Source: a virus
Virus record (IMG/VR): IMGVR_UViG_3300032284_001720
Coordinates: 1-31,925 of that record
DNA: 31,925 bases
Reading direction: 5' to 3' (one strand)
This document shows positions 26,101-31,925 of the stretch, one piece after another. The translations under genes and the position numbers were made by a program. The notes below the pieces were generated by a model. That model did not search any database. It was not told the origin of the DNA and saw only the letters and a list, made by a program, of their open reading frames with translations. The first letter of the stretch is position 1, and every line of letters starts with the position of its first letter.

Positions 26101-26302
26101 AACAGCAACAAATGATTATACAGGTTATTTAAACTTAGTAAATAATTCTTATGTATTAAGATATAAAAATAGGGATGGAAGTATTTTCGATACTTATAAA
26201 GCATTTTCGATAAAAATTGTTCTACTTTCTTCTGATTCTAGTATTGTACCAAGAATACAGGACTATAGAGCCATTGCCTTGAGTGCTGGGGAAATTATTT
26301 AA
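20138..26302 (+). CDS. DUF4815-type virion structural protein
   Basis: 2054 residues. The N-terminus LSRSPYFDTFNTDSGYHQIL (residues 7-26), then FRPAVAVQTRELNELQSIQQ and FGRQIFTEGSVVEG, is the DUF4815 signature found in marine T4-like phages. Later landmarks are LGIPDVYKVTNVYVG with IPSGSKILVKLDAF (about 735-815), a Thr-rich linker (about 1184-1206), ITFKATGLKPNATVYAFFDD (about 1235), and IAGIFLKSIDLYFYKK with RIEIREMFNGFPG (about 1385-1415). A segment shared with the gp7-position protein covers about 1550-1700. The C-terminal domain has KARYISKKVILADKQDAD and PRIQDYRAIALS. It probably lies at the baseplate periphery or anchors fibres; its exact role is unknown to me. AGAGGAAA precedes the ATG, and the 3' end overlaps the next gene as TAATG. 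Confidence 0.75.
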   Translation: MALDTNLSRSPYFDTFNTDSGYHQILFRPAVAVQTRELNELQSIQQDQIAKFGRQIFTEGSVVEGCQLSFENSIPYVKINDEYANGTVFGNVNEFLGLTAVNAANVSAIILNTYPGGIAKSPDLNTLYVRYTQAADFTSQKVFQPGEQLTLYTTSGNPIGNVVVANTTASGATPPTGLGYIVHAQEGVVFQKGYFIRSTPQSYVLSKYDSNPNNVSIGYTTIETIDTPESNTQLLDNASGAPNYSAPGAHRLKLTPVLISRVTTDTSNTTSFFAIADFADGNPSIIRTDPSYSSLGKQLAQRTFDESGNYMIDPFIVRLGTKYDSNDNIVADQLKLEIEKGLAYINGYRVETIGKLVNSIRRGTDTKTIYTQSITSTMGSYVYVKEFSGIFDPTSFQQVSLRSATAQSITNRTSGATVDSLSPPGSELGKANIIAVEYDSGYPGTPSCVYRVYLTNITCSNFAAVRSIYVTNSTGEGYADIILDTNGNCVLNDANLQSLTFPFNQKAVKTLFGFAQDANRTQFDFKAKSDIIITTSGTASIPVLSVTGGINKFPYSGVLDNISERNFIITYTGSSGVTSANISGYVTGTSACNILTGHSTSFTLNFANGNLIRIANGSNTPIYKRIASVDSDTQITLTETLGSTQGGSDALVALYLTKGEPISTFTLPNATITINDTQTSAALALNRTFSGTLNAEVLYNVRRTVARPLKKKLNQNLYVKIDTSSVDKKNIGPWCLGIPDVYKVTNVYVGTNYSTSNPDLASSFTLDNGQRDAFYNLAYLNKKNGFSIPSGSKILVKLDAFKEDATTGAGYFSIDSYPIDDTGSTANTILTRNIPVYNSATSGQYDLRNIADFRVYATNTATYTTNSDTATENPSSTIAFSSSTTGFIPVPDSSFETDLEYYVGRYDKVGLDSFGNIKVIEGSADENPIPPIDSQAMMTLALVKVPPYPSLAPSEAVTSGRPDLIADISYYKNKRYTMRDISTLDKRIETLEYYTSLSTLELSTKSLLIDNGVGGNRFQYGLLVDPMKGHDIGNVNDPQYRIAIDYDATEARPMVEEIRVDLTYNTTAGSKVSTDGRLITLDYNTAGSFDNYIAQPFATKYRNCSQDVTYIYNGHIDLTPAGDWTPDVTTNPDININLDIYSNLPVIADAIGTIYGAYKEISSQTSTSNPIVTTSSFGVSGGTETQTTTTTTATTKSTQQAVTTKLIASAPDNVSYPLGDIVNNVALQPYIKPQKITFKATGLKPNATVYAFFDDVNVTQYCTPSILKVSSDGSITGSFAIPSKTFYAGEREFKLVDVDNLIQGASDIQTQASSIWFGTNLSFSKENVTLNTVKGQITKVTGSDTKVVTTTQTTTNYSTVFTPAPQIDPLIQTFNVNEKDDIAGIFLKSIDLYFYKKDSSRGIRIEIREMFNGFPGFNVLPFSSTYLPASSVNVSSDSSVKTTFVFEAPVFVKNQTEYAIAITPDASSPDYAIWTAELSGIDVKSNSPVFINSDVGVMFTSSDNKTWTPYQKEDVKFGITRYDFTPINSAVNVLLTNDDTEYLSANDLLGTFDTNEKVYFSNNVIDSEVTVSSATNVISSISSTSSITVNDLIYIRNSTGTQTNVRKITAKGTDNVTVDTIPTFSDSVSTIGKLSGNGDFNGIIKTINYSNGYIMIGNSTANSTVYLTENHLIIPSSSQASATIKSINTVKYDVVMPKFSISTPPYTSIDLSIKGMANDYSTDSSYYNLVFAQETPFYDKERIVLSKSDEYRYNTGNKSVQVNAKFMSSNTKLTPVIDQIKSGFIATYNIVNYDDSSPQNISLTIQYNNANGTFNVGDQIALIESDVISTTKTSNVIYSYASNNTNGTMIVNYLGGATPVSPSVFVAGANVKNISASGNVVANMQFVDTSTSILATEKTPDSGLAKARYISKKVILADKQDADDIKVYVAAYKPAGTDVLVFAKFWNAADPESFDNKQWTQLSTTNTLVSSKANINDFIEYEYDLTNKTATNDYTGYLNLVNNSYVLRYKNRDGSIFDTYKAFSIKIVLLSSDSSIVPRIQDYRAIALSAGEII

Positions 26303-26532
26303 TGTATTATAAAGTTACGGATGAACCAGATTTAGTTCGTGATTCAAAATCAAAAGCTATTTTAAATGTAAACACTGAAGCATTAAATAAATATAAAAGA
26401 GAAAAAGAAGAAAGAATGAAAATTCGAAAAATGGTAAATGATTATGATGATTTGAAAGAAGAGCTTCAAGTAACTAAGAATGATATAAGAGAAATTAAAC
26501 AAATGCTAATGCAATTAATGGAAAAGAGATAA
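26302..26532 (+). CDS. Small coiled-coil protein, unknown function
   Basis: 76 residues, starting on the TAATG overlap with the DUF4815-type gene and preceded by GGGGAAA. The N-terminus YYKVTDEPDLVRDSKSKAIL is followed by a charged helix with a heptad pattern (MVNDYDDLKEELQVTKNDIR, then EIKQMLMQLMEK). I recall similar short 'Y.VTD.PDLVRD..SKAILN' proteins next to structural genes in marine T4-like phages, with no assigned function. Translational coupling to a 2054-residue virion protein suggests an assembly partner or chaperone for it or for the fibre that follows; that is inference. Confidence 0.6.
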   Translation: MYYKVTDEPDLVRDSKSKAILNVNTEALNKYKREKEERMKIRKMVNDYDDLKEELQVTKNDIREIKQMLMQLMEKR

Positions 26533-29070
26533 ATGTCAGTTTACATTTCACAAGTAGCTAATTCTCAAACGTTCGGTACTTGGCTCGCAAGAACGAATCA
26601 GACTATTTCTGTTCTTTCAACAAACGCAGTAACTACTGATAATACAGTAATTGGCGGTTTTACGAACGGTAATGGTACTGTTAACGGTTATTTTGGTTCT
26701 AATACTTTATTTGCAATCAATAACCTTCGTGGCGGTAATGTAACTTCTTCTAATACGCTCACTGTTACATCCAATGCTACTTTTAATTTCGCTAATTCTT
26801 TAGGTGGTATCGCCAATCTAGTTATGATTACTGGTGTTACAGATCCTGCTTCTCCGCATTTTGATCAAACTAATGTTCATGTTTATGTTAACACTGTAGT
26901 TATTGACGCTACTTCAAATACCTATATTAATTCAAATGATCTTATAGTAACAACTACATCTAACTCATTCGTTACTTCTAATAATCTATTAGTTACGACA
27001 ACATCTAATGCTGGTATTGTATCTAATACACTTACGGTTCAATCTGCTAATGCGCTTGTTAACTCAAATTTCTTATGGGTTAATACTATATCAAATACTG
27101 CTATAAATTCGAACAATTTAACAGTTACAACAGTAGCAAATGCTGGTATTGTTTCTAATACACTTACGATTCAATCGTCTAATGCATTAGTAAATGGTAA
27201 TTACTTAGTTATAAATTCAGTTGCTAATACTACAATAAATTCAAATAATTTAATAATAGGAACTACAGTTAATTCTTTTATAACAACTGGTAAAAATTTA
27301 TACGTTACTTCAAACAATAATGTTATTACAGGTAATTTATATGTAAATTCTTCTGCAGCTGCTGGTCCTGGCGGTAGTCCATACACAGTTTTAAATATTG
27401 ATGCTTCTACTAATACAGTTCAAGTTAATGCGACTTCTGTAAACGTTGCTTCTAATACTAAATTTGTTGGCACTAACACTGTTATTCTTTCTAACGTTAC
27501 TATTCAAACTTCTGGTGGTTTTACAAACGTAAATTCTAATACGTATATTACTGGCGGTAATCTTGTTATAAAAACTACTAATACTGATATCGCTTCTAAT
27601 GTTACTGTTACTGGATCTAATACAACACTTAATTCTAATCTAACAGTTGTAGGAACAATAGCAAACATAAATTCAAATACGTATATTACAGGTTCAAATT
27701 TAGTTATAACAGAATCAAACACTAATATTGTATCAAACGTTGTTATAACAGGAACTAATACTACAATAACTTCTAATTTAACTGTAACTGGTGTTAATAC
27801 ATCTATAACTAGCGATTTAAATGTTACAGGTACATTAACGTCTATCTCTAGTAATTTAATCGTAACTGGTACTACTTCTAATATAAATTCAACATTAGGC
27901 GTATCTGGTGCTGCTAATTTAGCTTCTACTTTAGGCGTTCAGGGTGCTGCTAATTTATTTTCTACTCTTGGCGTCGTTAGCACTATTTCTTCTGGTGCAA
28001 ACGTTACCGCAAATAATACTGCAGTTAGAGTAGGTAATTCTATAGTAAATACGGTTATTTCTAATAATACAATTTTTACTGGTAACACGGATTATACTTC
28101 TATAAATTCTACTTCAATTACAACTACAGGTTATGCTAATATAGCGGGTAATGCGAACGTAGGCGGTAATGCGAACATCGCTGGTAATTTAACTGTTGGT
28201 GGTTGGGCTAATGTTATAGGTAACTTTAAAGTTGGTGGTAATTTTGACGTTTCTGGTGCAGTTGTTTATACAGGAACTGCTACAGGTAATATTAACCCAA
28301 CTTCAAATATGGCATACTCGTTTGGTAATGCACAGTATCAATGGTCAAATAGTTATATTGGTAGAGGGTTTTTCAGCAATGGTGTTGTAATAACTGGTAC
28401 AACTAATTCTACATTTTATACAAACCTTCTTTACATTGATGTTAGTAACTCTCGTATAGGTGTAGGTAATTCTGCCCCAGGATCTCCTTTAACAGTAAAA
28501 GGTATTATTGAAACAACTTATACTTCCGGAACTACTGGTGGCGGTGTTAAATTCCCAGATGGAACTATACAAACTACAGCGTCTGCTTCTGTTTCTGCAT
28601 CTGGTTCTGATACTCAAATACAGTATAATAGTGGTGGTTCGTTCGCTGGATCTGCAGGATTAACTTTCACATCATCAAGTAATACAGTTACTGTAGGTAA
28701 TAATGTTAATACAAGAAATATTACTTTTGCAAACTCTACTTCTAATGTAGCCTTTACTTCTACTAACACTTATACATTTAGTTCTACGACAGCGCAAACA
28801 ATTGATTCTTTTGCTGTAGCAACTTATAGATCAGCAGAATATACAATTCAATTTACAGACGCTACAAATACTAATTATCAGTTAACTAAGATATTAGCAA
28901 TACATAATGGAACCACTTCATATATAACTGAATATGGTTCAATTTCTAATGCTACTGCACCTTTAGGAACGTTAACAGCTACTATTGGTAGTGGTAACTT
29001 TAATTTAATATGCACACCTGCTACAGCTACTGTTGTGGCTAAAATTTTCAGAACTAGTATGACGGTTTAA
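26533..29070 (+). CDS. Tail fibre protein with Asn/Ser/Thr-rich beta-repeat shaft
   Basis: 845 residues. It starts immediately after the previous stop. The N-terminus SVYISQVANSQTFGTWLART (2-21) looks like a short attachment domain. Residues about 127-275 are 14-15-residue repeats of the type 'N..INSNNL.VTTTS'. Residues about 333-480 are 13-residue repeats of the type 'TG.NT.I.SNL.V', then 'GAANL.STLGV'. The distal part has 'AGNANVGGNANIAGNLTVGG' shaft turns, FGNAQYQWSNSYIGRGFFSN, NSRIGVGNSAPGSPLTVKGI and GVKFPDGTIQTTAS; the last is a common phage fibre motif. The C-terminal domain (about 690-845) is beta-rich and not recognised. There is no S74 chaperone domain. Composition is strongly biased to Asn, Ser, Thr and Val, as in fibrous beta-solenoids. 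Confidence 0.7.
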   Translation: MSVYISQVANSQTFGTWLARTNQTISVLSTNAVTTDNTVIGGFTNGNGTVNGYFGSNTLFAINNLRGGNVTSSNTLTVTSNATFNFANSLGGIANLVMITGVTDPASPHFDQTNVHVYVNTVVIDATSNTYINSNDLIVTTTSNSFVTSNNLLVTTTSNAGIVSNTLTVQSANALVNSNFLWVNTISNTAINSNNLTVTTVANAGIVSNTLTIQSSNALVNGNYLVINSVANTTINSNNLIIGTTVNSFITTGKNLYVTSNNNVITGNLYVNSSAAAGPGGSPYTVLNIDASTNTVQVNATSVNVASNTKFVGTNTVILSNVTIQTSGGFTNVNSNTYITGGNLVIKTTNTDIASNVTVTGSNTTLNSNLTVVGTIANINSNTYITGSNLVITESNTNIVSNVVITGTNTTITSNLTVTGVNTSITSDLNVTGTLTSISSNLIVTGTTSNINSTLGVSGAANLASTLGVQGAANLFSTLGVVSTISSGANVTANNTAVRVGNSIVNTVISNNTIFTGNTDYTSINSTSITTTGYANIAGNANVGGNANIAGNLTVGGWANVIGNFKVGGNFDVSGAVVYTGTATGNINPTSNMAYSFGNAQYQWSNSYIGRGFFSNGVVITGTTNSTFYTNLLYIDVSNSRIGVGNSAPGSPLTVKGIIETTYTSGTTGGGVKFPDGTIQTTASASVSASGSDTQIQYNSGGSFAGSAGLTFTSSSNTVTVGNNVNTRNITFANSTSNVAFTSTNTYTFSSTTAQTIDSFAVATYRSAEYTIQFTDATNTNYQLTKILAIHNGTTSYITEYGSISNATAPLGTLTATIGSGNFNLICTPATATVVAKIFRTSMTV
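26911..27350 (+). repeat. 14-15-residue fibre repeats with a 132-bp higher-order duplication
   Basis: About ten units of the form 'N(T/S/A)..(N/V/T)SN.L.V.T' follow one another. On top of this, the segment beginning AATGCTGGTATTGT at 27007 recurs at 27139 (AGIVSNTLTVQSANALVNSN versus AGIVSNTLTIQSSNALVNGN). This is a duplication of three units (44 codons, 132 bases) and one of the few places where the DNA copies are still similar. Confidence 0.8.
27529..27976 (+). repeat. 12-13-residue fibre repeats
   Basis: Units such as TGTNTTITSNLTV, TGVNTSITSDLNV, TGTLTSISSNLIV and TGTTSNINSTLGV follow at 13 residues (39 bases). They then shorten to 12 residues in SGAANLASTLGV and QGAANLFSTLGV. The change in period marks a shaft transition before the distal region. 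Confidence 0.8.
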
Positions 29071-29071
29071 G

Positions 29072-29401
29072 ATGGCAACTAAAGCAAACTTAGTAATAGA
29101 TCAAGGCTCAACGTTTTCTGTAGATTTAACTTTACAGGACGAAAATGGTGATCCTCTAAACTTACTTGGGTATACGGCTAATTCTCAAATGAGAAAATGG
29201 TATACTTCTATTAATCCAGCAGCTACATTTTCAACTAATGTTAATACTATTTCGGGCGTAATTACGTTGTCTTTAGATTCGTCAAATACTTCTGGTCTAG
29301 TTGCTGGTAGATACGTTTATGATGTTGAAATTGATAACGGTTCAACTATTTCTCGCGTTGTAGAAGGTATAGTTACTGTAACTCCTCAAGTTACGAGGTA
29401 A
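29072..29401 (+). CDS. Small beta-sandwich-like virion protein
   Basis: 109 residues. The pattern 'NLVIDQGSTFSVDLTLQDEN' (6-25), 'GDPLNLLGYTANSQMRKWY' (26-44), then a V..GVITLSL strand, 'SGLVAGRYVYDVEI' and 'VVEGIVTVTPQVTR' is a recurrent single-domain beta-sandwich type in phage baseplate and fibre regions, reminiscent of the N-terminal domain of BppU-type proteins. It starts one base after the upstream stop and sits among fibre genes, so it is probably a minor structural or fibre-adapter subunit. I know of no demonstrated function. Confidence 0.5.
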   Translation: MATKANLVIDQGSTFSVDLTLQDENGDPLNLLGYTANSQMRKWYTSINPAATFSTNVNTISGVITLSLDSSNTSGLVAGRYVYDVEIDNGSTISRVVEGIVTVTPQVTR

Positions 29402-29403
29402 AA

Positions 29404-29670
29404 ATGACTAACGTTATTGTTTCAAGAAATAGAACAATAAAAGTTTCTTCAGGAGGAACTGCAGGAATTGTTGATTCGATAACGCCTGTTGTTTTAAAAA
29501 ATGTAACTAATGCTGCTGGAATTAATAGATTAGACCATTTATTAGACGTTGATGCTTCTCATGAAGTAGAAAACGCAACTCTTGTTTATGACCAAAATAC
29601 TGACAAATATATTGTAAAAAAACTTGATTTAGCTGATGTAACTGGGAATTTGGACGGTGGAACTTTTTAA
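29404..29670 (+). CDS. Short fibre-like protein ending in LDGGTF
   Basis: 88 residues, with GAGGT upstream of the ATG. The N-terminus has VIVSRNRTIKVSSGG. The second half, INRLDHLLDVDASHEV then NATLVYDQNTDKYIVKKLDL and a LDGGTF end, resembles the C-terminal segment of marine phage fibres ('L.DV....NATLVYD..TDKY'). The next gene (a 466-residue fibre) ends in the same six residues. It may be a fibre tip separated from its shaft, or a small partner subunit. It ends directly before a late promoter. Confidence 0.5.
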   Translation: MTNVIVSRNRTIKVSSGGTAGIVDSITPVVLKNVTNAAGINRLDHLLDVDASHEVENATLVYDQNTDKYIVKKLDLADVTGNLDGGTF

Positions 29671-29672
29671 AA

Positions 29673-29680
29673 TATAAATA
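29673..29680 (+). promoter_or_regulatory. T4-type late promoter (TATAAATA)
   Basis: A perfect TATAAATA lies in the 37-base gap between the 88-residue protein and the fibre gene. A good Shine-Dalgarno (AAGGA at 29694-29698) follows before the ATG at 29708. It is the same arrangement as the element at 14549, which makes chance occurrence in AT-rich DNA less likely. It would start a separate transcript for the distal fibre genes. Confidence 0.75.
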
Positions 29681-29707
29681 ATTATAAAAAAACAAGGACC
29701 GCTCTAA

Positions 29708-31108
29708 ATGTCAAATAAAATTCAAATTAAAAGATCGATAGCTAATAGCACAGTAACTGGATTAAGTAACGGCGAATTAGCCTTTACAGCTAATGGTAAT
29801 GTATTTTATATCGGTAATCCTGTAGACGGTTCTTCTATCCGCATCGGCGGTGAAATGGTTCCTGGAACGCTTACAGCGAACCAGGCTCTTGTTGCAAACT
29901 CTACAAGTGGTATCGATAATATAATTGTTGCAAATCTAGCAGCAAATAGTATCTTCGCGAACGGTTCTTCTGGTGTAAATCAGCTTCTTGCTTCTAATTC
30001 TAGCGGTGGTGCTTACTGGATCGATCAGGGCGCTATTTCTATTAATGTTGATTCTAATTTTACTTGGACTAATGTTCATACATTCCAGGCAAATTTAAAC
30101 GGTTATATAATAAACGCTACATCGTTTACTATTGGTACAGATTTTTCTGCTAATTCAACTAATGTCGTATTCAGTTCTGGTGGTATTACAGCAAATGCAT
30201 TTTACGGAAATGGTGCTGGTATTAGTTCTGTTGATGCTATTACAGTTGGTGGTAATTCTGCTTATGATCTTCGTACATATTCAGAAGATAAAGCTTCGAA
30301 CGCTTATTCGAACGCTATGTCTGATACTCTTTCTCGTGACGGCTTATATACTGGCAATAACGAGTTTTCTAACGGAACTACATTTAGTTCAAACGTAACA
30401 GTTTCTGGTTATATAAACAGTAACGTAGTTCCACAAGCAAATGTAACCTACAATCTAGGTAATGACGGTCTTCGTTGGCAGACAATTTTCGCTAATACAG
30501 TAAATGCTGTTTCTGGTAATTTCAGCGGAAATGTTTCTGTTCTCGGCGACTTAACAGTTACTGGTAATCTTACAACTATCGATATTAATTCTGTTGTTGT
30601 ATCTGATCCATTAATTTACCTTGCAGGTAACAATACAACATCTGATACTGTTGATATAGGTTTTGTTGGTGAATATTATTCCGAAGCATTAATCAGATCT
30701 GCTGGTCTTTTCAGAGACCATGAAGACGGTGTATTCAAATTATTCAAACATTTAGCTCAAGATATTAAAGCTAATAATAACATTGACACAAATGATTCTT
30801 CATATCAAATTGCAACTCTTAAAGCATATCTTGATTCTGGTGCTCTTGTATCAAATTCTCTTACAGTTGCAATAACTGCTAATTCTTCTGTAAACGTTAA
30901 TATCGTTGCTAATACTCTTAGCCTATCTTCACCATTACTTGGTAATTCTGGTGGTACTGGTTTGAGTAGTTACTCTAATAATGATCTTATGATTGCTAAT
31001 AGCACTAATGGATTCACACCATTGGCATTCAATACTAACGTTGGATACGTTTTGCAATCAAATGGTTCAGCGATTGTGTATGATATTCTAGACGGCGGAA
31101 CGTTCTAA
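29708..31108 (+). CDS. Tail fibre protein with Mtd-N-like attachment start and LDGGTF end
   Basis: 466 residues. The N-terminus KIQIKRSIANSTVTGLSNGE (4-23), then LAFTANGNVFYIGNP and SIRIGG, follows the 'I.LKR.......L..GELA....G.LYIG....V.IGG' pattern seen at the base of many phage fibres and in the N-terminal domain of Mtd-like proteins. The middle has SNGTTFSSNVTVSGYINSN, 'PQANVTYNLGNDGLRWQTIF' and VLGDLTVTGNLTTIDINSVV, followed by VSDPLIYLAGNN and a GLFRDHEDGVFKLF unit, all common fibre shaft modules. The end LLGNSGGTGLSSYSNNDLMI, then VGYVLQSNGSAIVYDILDGGTF-type closure, is also typical. It has its own late promoter. Host-receptor binding is the likely role, without direct evidence. Confidence 0.72.
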   Translation: MSNKIQIKRSIANSTVTGLSNGELAFTANGNVFYIGNPVDGSSIRIGGEMVPGTLTANQALVANSTSGIDNIIVANLAANSIFANGSSGVNQLLASNSSGGAYWIDQGAISINVDSNFTWTNVHTFQANLNGYIINATSFTIGTDFSANSTNVVFSSGGITANAFYGNGAGISSVDAITVGGNSAYDLRTYSEDKASNAYSNAMSDTLSRDGLYTGNNEFSNGTTFSSNVTVSGYINSNVVPQANVTYNLGNDGLRWQTIFANTVNAVSGNFSGNVSVLGDLTVTGNLTTIDINSVVVSDPLIYLAGNNTTSDTVDIGFVGEYYSEALIRSAGLFRDHEDGVFKLFKHLAQDIKANNNIDTNDSSYQIATLKAYLDSGALVSNSLTVAITANSSVNVNIVANTLSLSSPLLGNSGGTGLSSYSNNDLMIANSTNGFTPLAFNTNVGYVLQSNGSAIVYDILDGGTF

Positions 31109-31125
31109 CAAAGGTTGATTATATA

Positions 31126-31617
31126 ATGGATTTATCTGAACAAAGTAATTATAACCTATTTTACATTAAACGTCAAGAACAATTATTGTTTGAGTATATG
31201 AAAAAGAGCATCGATTACGAGGTAAAACTTGCGATGCTCATGAACTCATCAGAAGAATCAAAGAAAAACTTAGAAATTCAAAACGATATAAATCAACAGG
31301 CTTTACGTTCTGTTGAGGATCTTACAATTAAAAACAAAAATTTCGAAGCCCAAATAGAACAGTTGACTGCTAGAAACACGTTTATAGAAAAAGGCATACA
31401 AGAATCAAATAGAAATAAAGAGGCGTTGGTTCAAGAACGAGATAAATTGTCTTTTAGAATAAATGATTTAGAAAAAGAAATACAAAGACAAAAAGAAGAA
31501 ATGCAGCAGTTATTTGACGAAAACGTTGAATTAAAAGAAATTAACAATAAGAAAACAATAAATAAAAAGAAACCAGTAGAACCTACTGCTGTTTTATTAG
31601 AAGATAATGTATTTTAA
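31126..31617 (+). CDS. Coiled-coil protein between fibre genes, unknown function
   Basis: 163 residues, with AAAGG about 10 bases upstream. After a polar start (MDLSEQSNYNLFYIKRQEQL) the protein is a nearly continuous charged helix from about 20 to 140, with heptad spacing of Leu/Ile (VEDLTIKNKNFEAQIEQL; DKLSFRINDLEKEIQRQKEE). A Lys-rich stretch (NNKKTINKKKPVEP) precedes a short hydrophobic tail, VLLEDNVF. I do not recognise the family. Lying between two fibre genes, it could be a fibre-folding chaperone (a role like T4 gp57A or gp38) or a trimeric connector; neither can be decided from sequence. Confidence 0.55.
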   Translation: MDLSEQSNYNLFYIKRQEQLLFEYMKKSIDYEVKLAMLMNSSEESKKNLEIQNDINQQALRSVEDLTIKNKNFEAQIEQLTARNTFIEKGIQESNRNKEALVQERDKLSFRINDLEKEIQRQKEEMQQLFDENVELKEINNKKTINKKKPVEPTAVLLEDNVF

Positions 31618-31618
31618 C

Positions 31619-31634
31619 CTCAGTATATACTGAG
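31619..31634 (+). terminator. 16-bp perfect palindrome followed by TTTT
   Basis: CTCAGTATATACTGAG is fully self-complementary and is followed at once by TTTT. It begins two bases after the coiled-coil gene stop. Folded, it gives a 6-bp stem with an ATAT loop, which is short for an intrinsic terminator. It could attenuate transcription before the next fibre gene, protect a 3' end, or be a protein-binding site. The U-run favours a weak terminator. Confidence 0.35.
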
Positions 31635-31649
31635 TTTTAGGGGAGCCAT

Positions 31650-31925
31650 ATGGCGGCTAATACTACCTTTCGTCTTAAACGCTCATCTGTAGCAGGAAAG
31701 ACGCCTACTACTGTTACATTAAGTACAGGCGAACTCGCGCTCAATTTAACAGATAAGAAGCTTTATTCTTCTGATGGTAGTAATATTTTTGAGCCAGCTG
31801 GTAACGTAAGCTCTCTTTATATCGGCAATTCAGTTTCTTATATTGCTGCAAATTCCACAAATATAGTTGCTAATAATGGTTTGACGATAAATCAAACTGA
31901 TGCAACAGAGTACCTTATTCTTAAG
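31650..31925 (+). CDS. Tail fibre protein, 3' partial
   Basis: 92 codons are visible before the window ends. The ATG at 31650 is preceded by a strong AGGGGAG Shine-Dalgarno. The N-terminus TTFRLKRSSVAGKTPTTVTL, then STGELALNLTDKKLYSSDG, follows the same 'I.LKRS.......LS.GELA.....K.LY' attachment pattern as the 466-residue fibre two genes upstream. It continues with SLYIGNSVSYIAANSTNIV, a shaft-like beta repeat. It is therefore probably a second fibre that shares a docking site, or a docking fold, with its neighbour. Nothing can be said about its tip. Confidence 0.65.
   Translation, partial: MAANTTFRLKRSSVAGKTPTTVTLSTGELALNLTDKKLYSSDGSNIFEPAGNVSSLYIGNSVSYIAANSTNIVANNGLTINQTDATEYLILK

Noticed and set aside
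11357-31108. S74-type autocleaving chaperone domain at fibre ends
   Set aside because: Fibre C-termini end in Gly-rich, unrecognised beta-rich or LDGGTF sequences. No Ser-Lys catalytic dyad motif was recognised.
1-31925. tRNA genes, insertion sequences, diversity-generating retroelement
   Set aside because: No cloverleaf, transposase, reverse transcriptase or template/variable repeat pair was seen. The Mtd-N-like fibre start alone does not indicate a retroelement.

Overview
The window is a gene-dense, AT-rich (roughly one third G+C by eye) piece of a T4-like myovirus genome, with every gene on the + strand. It carries most of the late baseplate and tail-fibre module. Two features point to the marine T4-like phages (cyanophage / SAR11-phage type) rather than enteric T-even phages. 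One is the set of very long baseplate-peripheral proteins, including a DUF4815-type protein. The other is the set of fibres built from Asn/Ser/Thr-rich and Gly-rich repeats. The host cannot be read from this window: there are no tRNAs, auxiliary metabolic genes or integration genes.

Layout: (1) 1-586, the 3' end of a gp53-like wedge protein. (2) 588-4725, the hub and central spike: a gp27-like hub, a stand-alone gp5-type OB-fold protein, an unrecognised 534-residue protein with a hydrophobic Gly/Ala-rich tail, a gp5C-like beta-helical spike and a PAAR-type tip. No lysozyme domain is visible, so what T4 encodes as one gp5 polypeptide is spread over several genes. (3) 4728-11344, wedge genes for gp25, gp6 (baseplate-J type) and a 1474-residue gp7-position protein. 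(4) 11357-14548, a 1063-residue fibre/adhesin with ten exact-period 10-residue repeats and three tandem Gly-rich domains. (5) 14586-20129, an 1847-residue gp8-like wedge protein inflated by about seven copies of an approximately 95-residue module, one of which appears nested inside another. (6) 20138-26302, a 2054-residue DUF4815-type structural protein, followed by a 76-residue coiled-coil protein. (7) 26533-31925, the fibre region: an 845-residue repeat fibre, a small beta-sandwich-like protein, an 88-residue protein and a 466-residue fibre that share the C-terminal signature LDGGTF, a 163-residue coiled-coil protein, and the start of another fibre that runs off the window.

Genes abut or overlap by a few bases, as in co-transcribed phage late operons. 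In the two clear non-coding gaps (after 14548 and after 29670) there is a perfect TATAAATA, the T4-type late promoter -10 box. These probably drive the gp8/DUF4815 block and the distal fibre block separately. A 16-bp palindrome followed by TTTT precedes the last fibre gene.

Together the products would form the hub/spike/tip that penetrates the cell envelope, the six wedges around it, and the peripheral fibres that recognise the host. I did not find a non-virion system such as defence, CRISPR or a mobile element. The novelty is architectural: a de-fused, lysozyme-less spike and extensive domain shuffling, including domain-in-domain insertions shared between different baseplate proteins.
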